From positions 1 to 35,774 of the forward strand of contig MCGO01000310.1 of assembly GCA_002104985.1 (NCBI GenBank): a stretch of DNA of 35,774 bases, given 5' to 3'. This DNA is from Rhizoclosmatium globosum. Taxonomy: Eukaryota > Chytridiomycota > Chytridiomycetes > Chytridiales > Chytriomycetaceae. Shown piece after piece: positions 1-9,064 of the stretch. The notes beneath the pieces are model-generated. The model did no database searches, had not been told where the DNA came from, and was given only the letters and a program-made list of their open reading frames with translations. The translations under genes and the position numbers were made by a program. The number at the start of each line of letters is the position of its first letter. Position 1 is the first letter of the stretch.

Positions 1-1
1 C

Positions 2-400
2 ATAAAAACCGATGATTTCAACCTGACAGATGGAAAGGAGCGGAAATTGAGGCTCGGCAAGTTATCATCCGAAGCGTATGATGGCGGATTTGTTACTTAT
101 GCAGTCTCAGCTTTAAGTCGACTTGGATTAGAAAAGTGCGTGACTGAATCCCAAATTGAGGAGTTCATGGACCTTCCTAAGTACAAGAACGCATTGAATC
201 TTATCGTATTAGTCACTTGCATCAAAAGTATGTTAAGTCGCGTCCTTGAGAGCTTGTTATTGATGGATCGTTTTATGGTGCTGGTCGAAATGAACGGAGT
301 TACAGGTGCTGATAACGTGGATGTCGAAATGCTTAATCTATTTGACGTTGACGAAAGTCCACGGAATATGGTGTTTTTGGCGCATAAGTGTAGCGAATAA
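2..400 (+). CDS. METTL25/RRNAD1-like methyltransferase, C-terminal part (5' end outside window)
   Basis: The frame is open from base 2 to the TAA at 398-400, so the gene starts upstream of the window. The visible 132 residues look like the C-terminal end of the METTL25/METTL25B (RRNAD1) family of putative SAM-dependent methyltransferases. The family-like signals are a leucine-rich helix leading to VLESLLLMDRFMVLVE and the closing NLFDVDESPRNMVFLAHK, where members of the family have a LFDP..SPRN..L.A.K ending. The SAM-binding core is not in view, so activity cannot be judged. No intron is needed in this part. The stop lies only 9 bp from the stop of the convergent gene at 410-846. The family call rests on the tail alone and is moderate. 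Confidence 0.5.
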   Translation: MKTDDFNLTDGKERKLRLGKLSSEAYDGGFVTYAVSALSRLGLEKCVTESQIEEFMDLPKYKNALNLIVLVTCIKSMLSRVLESLLLMDRFMVLVEMNGVTGADNVDVEMLNLFDVDESPRNMVFLAHKCSE

Positions 401-409
401 ACGCGTTAT

Positions 410-846
410 TTATTTCCAAGCTGCGTTGGGGTTGTATCCATACTGAGAAACAGACCACTTTCCAAACCCTTTCATCTTTGGCGCCTCCTTCTGTATTACA
501 TCTTTGAATCGGTTATCATAAAATGACGAAGATTGTTGGGTTCTTGGATCTGCGTTTCCAGCGTAGCAACTAGTGTGATAGAAGAACCTCATTTTGCGAC
601 CATCTCGTACCGTGATGTCTTCACCTTGGTTTATTACGCGTTTGCACTCACAACAACTGAAGCCTGTTCGAATTGCGTAGCCCTAAGGGATTCTGTAAAG
701 ATTTGATGAGGAGTGCGAGAATAATAGATTGCCTTTGAGATTGTCCAATAATCTGTCGTGAACGAAGACCTTCGACTGTCCGGCGGCGTTTTGTTTGTAA
801 GGGTGAGACGAGAATCAGTGTTGGATGTGGAGGAATCGCGTTCCAT
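410..846 (-). CDS. Small zinc-binding protein with CxxC...HxxC finger, apparent frameshift
   Basis: I do not recognise the family. Two minus-strand frames join: 846 to about 660 (starting MERDSSTSNT, Ser/Thr-rich) and about 660 to 410. The second holds a likely zinc site, SCCECKR (C-x2-C) followed 22 residues later by FYHTSCYAG (H-x2-C), then a Tyr/Lys-rich tail ending SVSQYGYNPNAAWK. The spacing resembles LIM-like or PARP-type single fingers. The two frames differ by one base near 660. The alternative is a splice acceptor at ccttag just upstream of the finger, but no good donor is visible nearby, so a lost base is the simpler reading. Length would be about 145 residues. Its 3' end is tail to tail with the methyltransferase gene, 9 bp apart. 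Confidence 0.45.
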
Positions 847-1048
847 TGTTTTTAAGTCGGGTCCGGGTTGGACAAACAACGAAACGTCAACAGTCCTGCC
901 ACAGGAGACCCAAATACCATAAAAAATATCGAATCTTATCACTAAATATGCATTTGAATATGTTTTTCCGGTTGTTAGACTTGTAGTGATTTTGAGGGTA
1001 AAAACAAACTTCGTAATATTATCCGATCAAACAGCAGCTGCCCTCTTA

Positions 1049-1908
1049 GCAAATTTTTTGTGACATTTGCTCGATTTTTTCGGAAAAACCAAAAAGGCCA
1101 CTTTTTGACGTCGTCGGCACTTTTTTTCGCGGCTAAGTTTTTGAGTGCAGTTCTAGCCACTTTTTTGTGCCGCGGGTAAGACTTTTAGCGTCGCAGACCC
1201 CTTCTCACTGTAATGTGTCGCAGATTCGTTCCACAGTCACCAATACCAGAATGCGTGCCAGACTAAAACACGTTGTAAATGCATAATTAAGATGGGGAAG
1301 CGCCTTCAACACCTCCAAAAAAATCCTAATTCTTCGCTCATATAAAAACTTTCTCAAAACTAATCCAAAACCGACGACCATAGTACAAATCGATAGCCCT
1401 GATGCCGCTCTTCAAGAATATCTAAAAATATCGTTAATATTGAAGCACTGTAACAAATGTCACAGAAGCTTTAAGAGGCAAATTTTTTGTGACATTTGCT
1501 CGATTTTTTCGGAAAAACCAAAAAGGCCACTTTTTGACGTCGTCGGCACTTTTTTTCGCGGCTAAGTTTTTGAGTGCAGTTCTAGCCACTTTTTTGTGCC
1601 GCGGGTAAGACTTTTAGCGTCGCAGACCCCTTCTCACTGTAATGTGTCGCAGATTCGTTCCACAGTCACCAATACCAGAATGCGTGCCAGACTAAAACAC
1701 GTTGTAAATGCATAATTAAGATGGGGAAGCGCCTTCAACACCTCCAAAAAAATCCTAATTCTTCGCTCATATAAAAACTTTCTCAAAACTAATCCAAAAC
1801 CGACGACCATAGTACAAATCGATAGCCCTGATGCCGCTCTTCAAGAATATCTAAAAATATCGTTAATATTGAAGCACTGTAACAAATGTCACAGAAGCTT
1901 TAAGAGGC
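1049..1908. repeat. Perfect tandem duplication, 2 x 429 bp
   Basis: Bases 1049-1477 recur at 1478-1906 with a constant offset of 429; I found no mismatch, and identity runs two bases further to 1908. Each unit is T/C-rich at its start and carries TGTGACATTTG near the left end (1059-1069, 1488-1498) and its reverse complement near the right end (1454-1464, 1883-1893). Outside the first copy, CCTCTTAGC (1042-1050) faces GCTTTAAGAGG at the right end, extending the inverted ends. This looks like a MITE-like or foldback unit duplicated recently, or an assembly duplication. No coding potential is visible; short frames inside are not conserved protein. Confidence 0.9.
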
Positions 1909-1984
1909 TCAGTTGGTCAGATCGCCTGCCAGTATCGTAGAAACAGCTAGCAGGAGGCCACCAGTTCAAATCTGGTAGAAGGCA
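1897..1984 (+). pseudogene. tRNA relic or tRNA-derived (SINE-like) head
   Basis: Box A-like GGCTCAGTTGG (1906-1916) and box B-like AGTTCAAATCT sit in tRNA order. The T arm is perfect (ACCAG-TTCAAAT-CTGGT) and an anticodon-type stem CCTGC/GCAGG closes a 20-nt loop, enough for a 7-nt loop plus a 13-nt intron. The 3' acceptor strand AGAAGGC with discriminator A would need GCCTTCT on the 5' side, but the sequence there is GCTTTAA, which is also the end of the 429-bp repeat. The loop lacks U33 and the D stem has one mismatch. I read it as a tRNA gene damaged by the adjoining repeat; isotype is uncertain (a split Ile or Tyr-like gene is possible). Confidence 0.45.
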
Positions 1985-2340
1985 TCGTTTATTCCACTTT
2001 TAACCTGACATAAATAATTTTAACGGCTACAGATCCGGCAGACAGATGAATAAGAGCACTGAATAGCGGATCTTTATTTTGTAACAAGATTATGCATTCA
2101 CTCGCGGGTGCTGCCATCAGTGTGGGTGTGTGGGTGAAAGTTGTTTCATCTGCAATGCCAAGTATTCTGCACTCCCGCCACAAAAAAAGCACAGCCAGTG
2201 GTATTCTTTCTTGCCAGCGATATTACTCACCGCGCATGCATCGCTCTTCTACCAAAATGGTGGGCACCTCAACAACACACCTCAACAACACCTTCCTCCC
2301 TGTTCCTCTCCTCCTCTCCACCTTTTTCCAAATAAAAGAG

Positions 2341-2361
2341 GGCCTCACGGGGAATTGAACC
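2341..2361 (-). tRNA. tRNA-Pro(UGG), 3' fragment, cut off by transposon
   Basis: On the minus strand this gives the T loop, the 3' T-stem strand CCCCG and the acceptor strand TGAGGCC. These pair with CGGGG and GGCCTTA of the 5' part at 5540-5597, with one G-U pair. A T-run suited to Pol III termination follows at once (the complement of 2333-2337). The last 8 bases (2354-2361, ATTGAACC) are the target duplication made by the hAT insertion. The fragment cannot be transcribed with its 5' half as a normal tRNA. Confidence 0.9.
2354..2361. repeat. hAT target-site duplication, left copy
   Basis: ATTGAACC directly precedes the CAG terminus of the element and recurs at 5540-5547 directly after the other terminus. 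Eight base pairs is the diagnostic duplication length of hAT transposons. Confidence 0.93.
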
Positions 2362-2373
2362 CAGGGGCGGACG
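2362..2373 (+). repeat. hAT terminal inverted repeat, left
   Basis: CAGGGGCGGACG begins the element. It matches the reverse complement of 5528-5539 at 11 of 12 positions. The CAG start is typical of hAT ends. Confidence 0.9.
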
Positions 2374-2583
2374 AGCCGTATAGGCAGGATAGGCATTGCC
2401 TACCCACCTTTTAATCCAGGTCGCAGCCAATTATCCATGATTGTAAGAATCCATTCGATTGTATTAGTACAAGCAGGTGCGAATTTACTCTACCAGTACA
2501 ATAAATCTTATTTGTTATTTAAATTGTCAACAAATGAATGAAATCGAAGTTGCAGCTGCGTTCAGGCTGGAGCTTAAACAAAT

Positions 2584-5387
2584 GTGCCCTGTTTGCAGTA
2601 TGGGGAGTTCTTCATCAATGGCTGTTTGTATCTGCATAGACGATGTCCTCCAAGTCGAGCCTCAGAACATTCCTCAGAACACTTTAACAACAGACCCCCT
2701 CATCAACAACTGCCATCAACCCATCTCTGTTCACAGTCGCTTTTACAAGATTTGGATGACTCAGTGCTTCCCCCTCCTTCAAAAAAGGCAAAGAAGGATA
2801 AGGATCGAGGCTCGAGAGACTTCATGTCAAACTGGTTGAAGGTTTTGCGTAAGCAACAATCCTCTTTTGTATACGTGTAAATTTGTTCTTATTTTATTGT
2901 AGCAGCATTTGGCCCCAAACCAGAAGAGACTCATGTGGATCAAGATGATGTTCAAGAAGTTCAAACACAACCAACGGCTTCGGATGACACAACAGCTGGG
3001 CCAATACTTAATGCCACAGCCATTTTTGATTGTCCTACAATCCCGCATCCGGATGACTGCCCGCTTGAGCAAATCAAAGTGGATCCTGCAAAACGTGTCG
3101 CCATCTCCTCCTACCCCAACCATGTCCAAAAAGAAGTTCGGCGTCGATATTTATTACAAGGCCCTACTGTGATCAAGCGTGAACAGTGGCCAAAGGGAAC
3201 TGGAGGGCGTAAATTCAACAACAACCACTACAATGATCGTGGCTGGTTGGAAATGTCAGAAAGCGAATACAGCCTCTACTGCTGGTACTGCTTTTGTTGG
3301 GCCCATGAAAACGACTATGGATTCAAAGGAACATCAAATTGGAAATGTTTGACAGGCGTCAATGGAATCCTTGCCAAACATGAGAGGAGCGAAGCTCATC
3401 AATTGGCAGCTGCAAAGTATCTTGGTTGGAAGTCGGATCCCAATGATCCACTTCGAATTGATAATGTGATGAGAGGGCATATGTGCGAGGAAGTACGTTC
3501 AATTTGTCTTCCCTTCGAGAATAACTACTGAATTTTGTTTCTCAGAAAGAGCAGCTAAGAGCCCAATTTAAAATTGCTGTGGATGCTGCTGTGTGGTTGG
3601 GGAAAAATGGACTTCCGTTCCGAGGTCATGATGAATCTGTCTCCTCTAATAATCGTGGCAAATTCTTGGAATTGACTGAAGTTCTTCGTATCTACGCTGA
3701 GCAAACAAAGCTGAATAAACCGTCTGCATTCACATCTCCAACAGTCCAGAAGCGAATTGTGAAGTCTGTGGCTTCGCTGGTACGTGAAGGGATTGTCATG
3801 GAAATCGGTGATTCTCCTTGGAGCCTTTTGGTGGATGAAGCTCGCGATGAAGGGAAACGTGAGCAGATGTCTGTTGTTCTTCGGTTCCGTTCCATGCAAG
3901 ACGGGGAAGTGAAGGAACGATGTTTAGGGACCGTGCACGTCAAAGATACAACTTCGCAAACTTTGTTCCATGAAATCACTGCAATGATTATAAAGTGGAA
4001 ACTTAATCTTCTCAATCTCCGAGGACAAGGCTTTGACGGTGCATCAAACATGAGTGGAGCCAAAGCAGGATTGCAAGCCAAGATCCTTCAAGTTGCAAAG
4101 TTTGCCTATTATGTTCATTGCTTTGCTCACCGTCTGAATCTGGCTGTTGCTGCTGTTTGTTCAGGAAGTGATCATTTGGTTCAAGCTATGTCTTGGACAA
4201 ACTCCACATACAACCTTGTTGGAGCTTCAACAAAACGCCGAGCTCAAGCAGAAGAGATTCACAAATCCATAATTGCTGCAGAAATTGAATCTGGAAAACG
4301 CGAAACGGGCAAAGGCCAAAATCAAATTCATCAGCTTCAGTCATTCTCCAAAACTAGATGGAATTCTCATCACAAGGCACACTCTGCTGCTCTTATTCTT
4401 CTACCATCAAATTGCGAAATTTTGGAAGATGTTGCAAAGGATTCTTCTCTGGATTCAGAGAAAAGAAGTAATGCCAAGACTCTTTCAGAAAACATTTGGT
4501 CATTTGGCTATGTGTTCAACACCACCATTATTAATGATATCCTTTCACATACTACTGTTCTATCAAACTATCTACAAAAGGATGACATGGATATTGTTAT
4601 GGCAATGGACCTTGTTGAACAAGCTAAACTTGCGTTGACACGCTGTAGGAGTGGTGGATTTGACGGATTTGTAGGTTCAAATGTAACTGTGAATGGTGCT
4701 TTGCCCAAGGCTATACAAATTTGCACTGAGTACGGTATTCCTGTTCCTGATATGTCCAGTGAATGGAGGATTCCTGGACGACAGCCTCGAAATGCCGGAT
4801 ATCCAACAAAAGATCACTACAAGAAAATTTACATTGATTGCGTAAAGGAAGTCTTGACTGAACTGGAATTTCGGTTTGGGTCAAACATTTGTGATTTATT
4901 GAAATTGTGTGGAGCGTTGCAACCAAACAAAAACTGGACACGCTGGAAGCCTGAGAACATTATCAAACTTGCAAAATTATATTCTGATGATTTCACTTCG
5001 GCAGATATTCTTGATCTTGAAGCTGAATTGAAGCTGTTTGAATTGACACGTGTCAGGAATGCAGATATTACAAGTGCAGTTAAGAATAATCAGTTGAGCT
5101 CAATTGCAGACCTTTCAGTCATATTTCACACTTCTGGCTTAAATTCTGTGTTTCCACTGTTGGATCGCCTTCTGGGCATTGTTCTGGCTCTTCCCGTGTC
5201 TACAGCAAGTGTTGAACGATCATTTTCTGCAATGAAACTCATCAAAAATCGTCTGCGAACAGCATTGGGGGATGAATTCTTATCAGATTTGTTGGTGATG
5301 AGTGTCGAACGGGAATTGGTGGATTTAATTGAGTTTGAAAATATAGAGAGGCGTTACTATGAGCTCAGGGGTGCTGGAAAGGAATAA
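2584..5387 (+). CDS. hAT transposase, TTF zinc finger + DUF4371 + dimerisation domain
   Basis: This is the cut-and-paste DDE transposase of the surrounding element. Supported exons are (up to) 2848, 2903-3492 and 3546-5387, with GT-AG introns of 54 and 53 nt that keep phase. The first exon's true start is unclear: an ATG at 2534 is in another frame and I could not place an intron joining it. Domains in order: a basic KKAKKDKDRG stretch near 2790; a TTF-type zinc finger at about 3130-3430 (RRRYLLQGPT, YCWYCFCWAH, NWKCLTG, KHERSEAHQ); a DUF4371/RNase H-like core with Asp at LLVDEARDEG (codon 3834) and GFDGASN (about 4035), CFAHRLNL (C-x2-H) and TRWNSH; and the C-terminal hAT dimerisation region VSTASVERSFSAMK. 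It resembles ZMYM1-like proteins. No stop or frameshift is seen. Confidence 0.88.
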
Positions 5388-5527
5388 ATTCAAATCATAG
5401 TTCATCATTATTTATTATATATACAGTGTTTTTGGCACACGCAACTTCATATTCAAAAAAAAAATCGCCTGCGGCGCGAGATAACGGCAACGCCGCTAAC
5501 GCTTGCCTACCTGGCCCAAAAACCCGC

Positions 5528-5539
5528 CGTCCGCCGCTG
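5528..5539 (-). repeat. hAT terminal inverted repeat, right
   Basis: Read on the minus strand this is CAGCGGCGGACG, pairing with the left end at 11 of 12 positions. The GC-rich inverted motif continues a few bases inward. Confidence 0.9.
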
Positions 5540-5547
5540 ATTGAACC
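5540..5547. repeat. hAT target-site duplication, right copy
   Basis: ATTGAACC follows the right terminus and equals 2354-2361. It is part of the tRNA-Pro T loop. Confidence 0.93.
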
Positions 5548-5597
5548 CCGGACCTCTCGCACCCAAAGCGAGAATCATACTACTAGACCATAAGGCC
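5540..5597 (-). tRNA. tRNA-Pro(UGG), 5' part, interrupted in the T arm
   Basis: On the minus strand, from 5597, the acceptor GGCCTTA, the D arm, the anticodon arm CTCGC-TTTGGGT-GCGAG (anticodon TGG), the variable loop and the 5' T-stem strand CGGGG are all present. After TTCAAT the sequence turns into the hAT end. Removing the element and one duplication gives a 71-nt cloverleaf with 2341-2361, with all stems paired. The gene is therefore disrupted at this locus; other tRNA-Pro(UGG) copies must serve the cell. Confidence 0.92.
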
Positions 5598-5704
5598 ACC
5601 CGTTGAACGGGTATGACAAATGCTATATAAATCCTTTGTTTCTTTTTCAAGACAAAAACAATTCAAACAACGCGTGCATTTTCTAGTCGTTTATTACAAT
5701 AAGT

Positions 5705-6751
5705 TCAGCTTCCCATCTTTGCTGCTGCAAATATCTTTGCCCAGTCAGCTTCACCCAACTCCCCATCCCCATCAAAATCATTTTCATGAATCATCATTGC
5801 CAAATCCTCTTCCGTCAATGGATCCCCTAGTTCCTTTGCAATTTTCGCCAGCTCGCGTTTGCCTACTTTCCCACGTTTATCGACATCAAACAACGCGAAA
5901 CTGGCTTTGATTTCGGCGCTTTCGTCTTGTTGTGATAGTTTGACTGCCATAACGTACAAGAACTCGTCGAATGATAAGGCTTCGTCTTCGTCGTCGTCTT
6001 TGTCGAACCATTTCGTGATTTCGAGGACTTCCTCTTGAGTTAAGTTGAAACCTAAAGCGCGCATTACAATTCGGAGCTCGGACGGATCAATTGACGCGGA
6101 TCCTTTTGGGATTCAGTCGTTAGTGTGGAAATGTTGAACGAGGATGGGAATACCATCGGTATCAAACAAATCGAATACATCCCGGATTTCTTGCATTTGC
6201 GCAACCGTTATTTCATAGTAAGGCTTCTGCGGGCGTCGAGCTAGGACAGAGGGACGAATAACGGACTTTTTTCTTGCTTCCGTTGGAGGTCCGTTTGCAT
6301 CGCGTCCAACAACAGAACCTTGCCGACTTGATCTGCGACCTCCTGTACTTGGCCTAGATATTACGGACTTGTTTCGAACAGGAGTTGGAATGAAATCGTC
6401 ATCTTCGTCAACATTTGGCATTATAAAGCCAGGAACCATTGAAGCACGACGAGAGATTTGTTGAGGCTCATCTGGAAAAATACGTCGTATCCGAACAAAA
6501 CTGTTGGAAAAACCGTTCATGTTAAGCCACACAAGTCATCAATTAACCAACCCTGCGTTCTTGTTCACCATGACTCTAGATTTCCGTTTTGGTTCGTCAT
6601 CTGATTCAGAATCGTGATGGAGGTCTCCCAAATAGTCATCTTCGCTGGAATATGTTGACTCGTCTTCATCATGATGGGAACCACCGTTTTCGTTATCGTG
6701 TTCGAAACGTGAAGTCTGGCGAGAAGCTACAGATCGTGTATCATCGCCCAT
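5705..6751 (-). CDS. Centrin/calmodulin-like EF-hand protein with long disordered N-terminus
   Basis: Three exons, 6751-6552, 6500-6154 and 6102-5705, with two 51-nt introns, give 314 residues. The first 150 or so residues are acidic then Arg/Ser/Pro-rich and probably disordered (SVASRQTSRFEHDNE; RRSSRQGSVVG). Four EF-hands follow: DTDGSASIDPSE (good loop, split by the second intron), DKDDDEDEALSFDEF (expanded, probably poor), DVDKRGKVGKRE and DFDGDGELGEAD (Asp at position 12). The sequence between the first two, IVMRALGFNLTQEEV, is centrin-like. Centrins act at basal bodies and nuclear pores; the extension is unusual for them. The ATG lies 60 bp from that of the divergent CobT gene, so the two probably share a promoter. 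Confidence 0.85.
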
Positions 6752-6811
6752 TGTTTTGTGTTCAACTAATCTGATAAGTGAACAAAGAACCCAACAAAAA
6801 ACGAAGTTGAA

Positions 6812-8026
6812 ATGACATCGCACGCCGAGTGGACTGCCAAAGCCCAAGCCGAAATCGACAACAAGACCAAGCCAGTTGGATCGCTTGGCAGGCTTGAGCA
6901 GTGGAGTGTCAGGCTGATGGCGTTGCAGCAAACAGTCAAGCCAATGTAAAGCCCACCTTCGTAAATCCACTCTTAACCCAAGCAACAGCATCAACAACGG
7001 CCACGTTCTCCTCTTTGCCGCTGACCACGGCATCGCAGACGATGGCGTCTCCCAATTCCCAAAAGTTGTAACACGCGAGATGCTCAGGTACATCCCACAC
7101 GATCAATCACACTTGAAAAGCTGAATTCACGAGCAGAAATCTGTCATCGGGTGGTGCAGCCATCAACGCCATCTGCAACGCTAATGCCCTGAAGCTCTCT
7201 GTCATTGACGTTGGAGTCGACACTGACGAAACCTTCACCGGGATCCATGCTGCGAAAGATATAGCGCCACATGGAACAAACTCGTCTCTTCGTGGACCTG
7301 CAATGACGGATGCGCAGTTGGATACAGCGCTGTCGGCTGGAATCGAATATGCTAATATCGCGATTGACAGCGGTGCCCAGGCTATAGCGATTGGGGAGCT
7401 TGGAATTGGAAATACTGCTGTTGCTGCGATTTTGCTTGCAGCTGTTTCAGGGAAATCTGCTGCTCAAGTTACCGGGAAGGGAACTGGTGTTGAAGGGGAG
7501 CGGTATGACCACAAAGTTGAAGTAGTTGAACAAGTCCTGGGGAAACATAAGGATGTTATTAAAAGTCGTGAATGGAGGGAAATGTTCAAATGTTTGGGTG
7601 GGGTATGTGTTTCAGCGATTTTCTTTCAGTTGAACTAATTGTAAATAGCTCGAAATCGCTGCTATGGCAGGTGCAGCTGTTGCAGTCGCGCGCTCTCCAA
7701 AGAAGCCAGCTCTATTGGTCGACGGATTTATTTCAATGGCTGCATTCCTCTTTGCAATCCATCTCTTTCCAGCTGAAAAGGAGCTGTTAGGCCATTGCGC
7801 ATTCCTTTCTCACGCGAGCGCTGAATCAGGAACGCGTATCGCTATTACAGAGATTGAGAAGGCACTTGGTGTTTCTGAAGGCGGTATGACGCCGATGTTG
7901 GATATTGGGTTCAGGCTGGGTGAGGGTACTGGTGCTGCTCTCGTGTTTCCAATTTTGAAGGCGGCAGCTCATATTGCTAGTGATATGAACACGTTTGCTG
8001 GTGCTGGCGTGAGTGGAAGTAATTGA
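6812..8026 (+). CDS. cobT: Nicotinate-nucleotide--dimethylbenzimidazole phosphoribosyltransferase (CobT-like)
   Basis: Four exons, 6812-6945, 6989-7087, 7137-7602 and 7649-8026, with introns of 43, 49 and 46 nt in phase, give 358 residues, the usual CobT length. Family motifs appear in order: KPVGSLGRLEQW, LLFAADHGIADDGVSQFP, SSGGAAINAICN, VIDVGVDTD, IGELGIGNTAVAA, VTGKGTGVEGE, EIAAMAGAAVAVAR, LLVDGFISMAA, and the active-site stretch LDIGFRLGEGTGAAL, whose glutamate matches the known catalytic base. CobT moves ribose phosphate from nicotinate mononucleotide to the lower-ligand base of cobalamin. Fungi do not make cobalamin de novo, so remodelling or salvage of the lower ligand, or another azole base, is the likely role (inference). 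No signal peptide is obvious. Confidence 0.9.
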
Positions 8027-8080
8027 ACTTCGAAGGACTTTGATCAGATAAATACATTCGAAATGTAGCCATTTGATTTA

Positions 8081-9064
8081 TTACAACTTCTTGGCAATGA
8101 CATACCAGTTATCCCGATCATACCCACTCGTCTCAATTTCAACACCCCCAGCCCCAGCAACAACCTCATCCAACTCACCCTTCACAAACACGTGATAGTA
8201 TCGCTGATACACGATATTTTCATTCCCACTCTTGACCACCTCTTTAACCTCCCCTTCCTCTTTCTTTAAGCTCAACGCATTCAACCCATGCTCCAACACC
8301 TCCTCTTTCCCCTTCGCAACGCCAGCCTTCTCTTTCCCCGCCGCCTTAGATCCAAACGACTTCTTGTCCAAATTCCATGGCACAAACACGTCCTGCTTGT
8401 CAAACCTGCGTTTCGATCCATCCTCCTGCTCCAGTGCCCACACGAAAATCAAAACGCGACCCCCAGGTTTAAGCGTGCGAATGAGCTCTTTGACGGCAGC
8501 GACGCGGCGGTCGAAGGATGTGAAGTGGTGGATGACTGCGATGGAGACGACAAAGTCGAAGCTGGAGGTTCGGTAAGGAAGGGAGAGGTTGTCTGCAACC
8601 ATTGTTTCGTGGCCTTTTTCGTGAGCGATTTGGATGAGGTTTGCTGACCTGTGTTTATGACAGGGTAAGGAGGCAGCTTCAAATGAGAAGGGGCAGGTCC
8701 GTACATGTCTGAGCCGATTGTGTAAAGTGATGGATTTACGCCAAGGTATTTGCCGTTTCCACAGCCTACATCTGCTCCGATTGATCCAGGCGGTAATGAC
8801 TTGAGGAAGGTTTCAACAACTGGCCAAGGCTGCAGCAGTTCATTATCGGTTCATACTGTATGGTATACTACTCAAGTACCTTGTATCGAGTAGCGCTAAA
8901 GTGTGGAGCAATCGCTTCGTAGACCTAGTTGGTGAGCTGGTATTTAGGTGTGCTACCTTCCAAAGGATCCCGCCTGGTACCTTCTGCACGTGAGTCCGCT
9001 CAATCAACTCAAGTTCCTTATCGCTCAAAGCCACGTTAGTTGGATCTGGAGTCTCTGAAGCCAT
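8081..9064 (-). CDS. TRM9: tRNA (carboxymethyluridine-5-O-)-methyltransferase Trm9/ALKBH8 type
   Basis: Four exons, 9064-8981, 8924-8880, 8829-8705 and 8648-8081, give 273 residues in frame. Trm9 completes mcm5U at wobble U34 of certain tRNAs using SAM and needs Trm112 as partner. Visible motifs: [17 protein letters not shown] near residue 30, motif [51 protein letters not shown], a Lys/Glu-rich insert (about residues 170-220) and the closing [10 protein letters not shown] and [12 protein letters not shown]. This is the fungal single-domain form without the AlkB part. It is divergent from the FAF1-like gene with 37 bp between the ATGs, and both act in RNA or ribosome biogenesis. Confidence 0.92.

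Larger units (their letters stand above)
2362..5539 (+). mobile_element. Complete hAT transposon (TTF-zinc-finger/DUF4371 type), 3178 bp
   Basis: The element is bounded by 12-bp terminal inverted repeats, CAGGGGCGGACG at 2362-2373 and the complement of CAGCGGCGGACG at 5528-5539 (one mismatch), and flanked by a perfect 8-bp duplication. It holds one spliced transposase gene, open from about 2600 to 5387. A 9-bp motif TTGCCTACC lies just inside both ends (2396-2404 and 5503-5511), a candidate transposase-binding site. It sits inside the T arm of a tRNA-Pro gene. Intact ends, perfect duplication and an open transposase frame point to a recent and possibly still active insertion. The family assignment follows from the transposase; activity is inference. 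Confidence 0.93.

Noticed and set aside
975..1160. Open frames inside the 429-bp repeat
   Set aside because: They are short, Lys/Phe-rich by base composition, and broken at the unit boundary; no protein pattern.
2092..2414. Overlapping plus-strand frames in three phases before the hAT element
   Set aside because: They run into the tRNA and the transposon end, show no splice logic, and the sequence is C/T-rich simple DNA.
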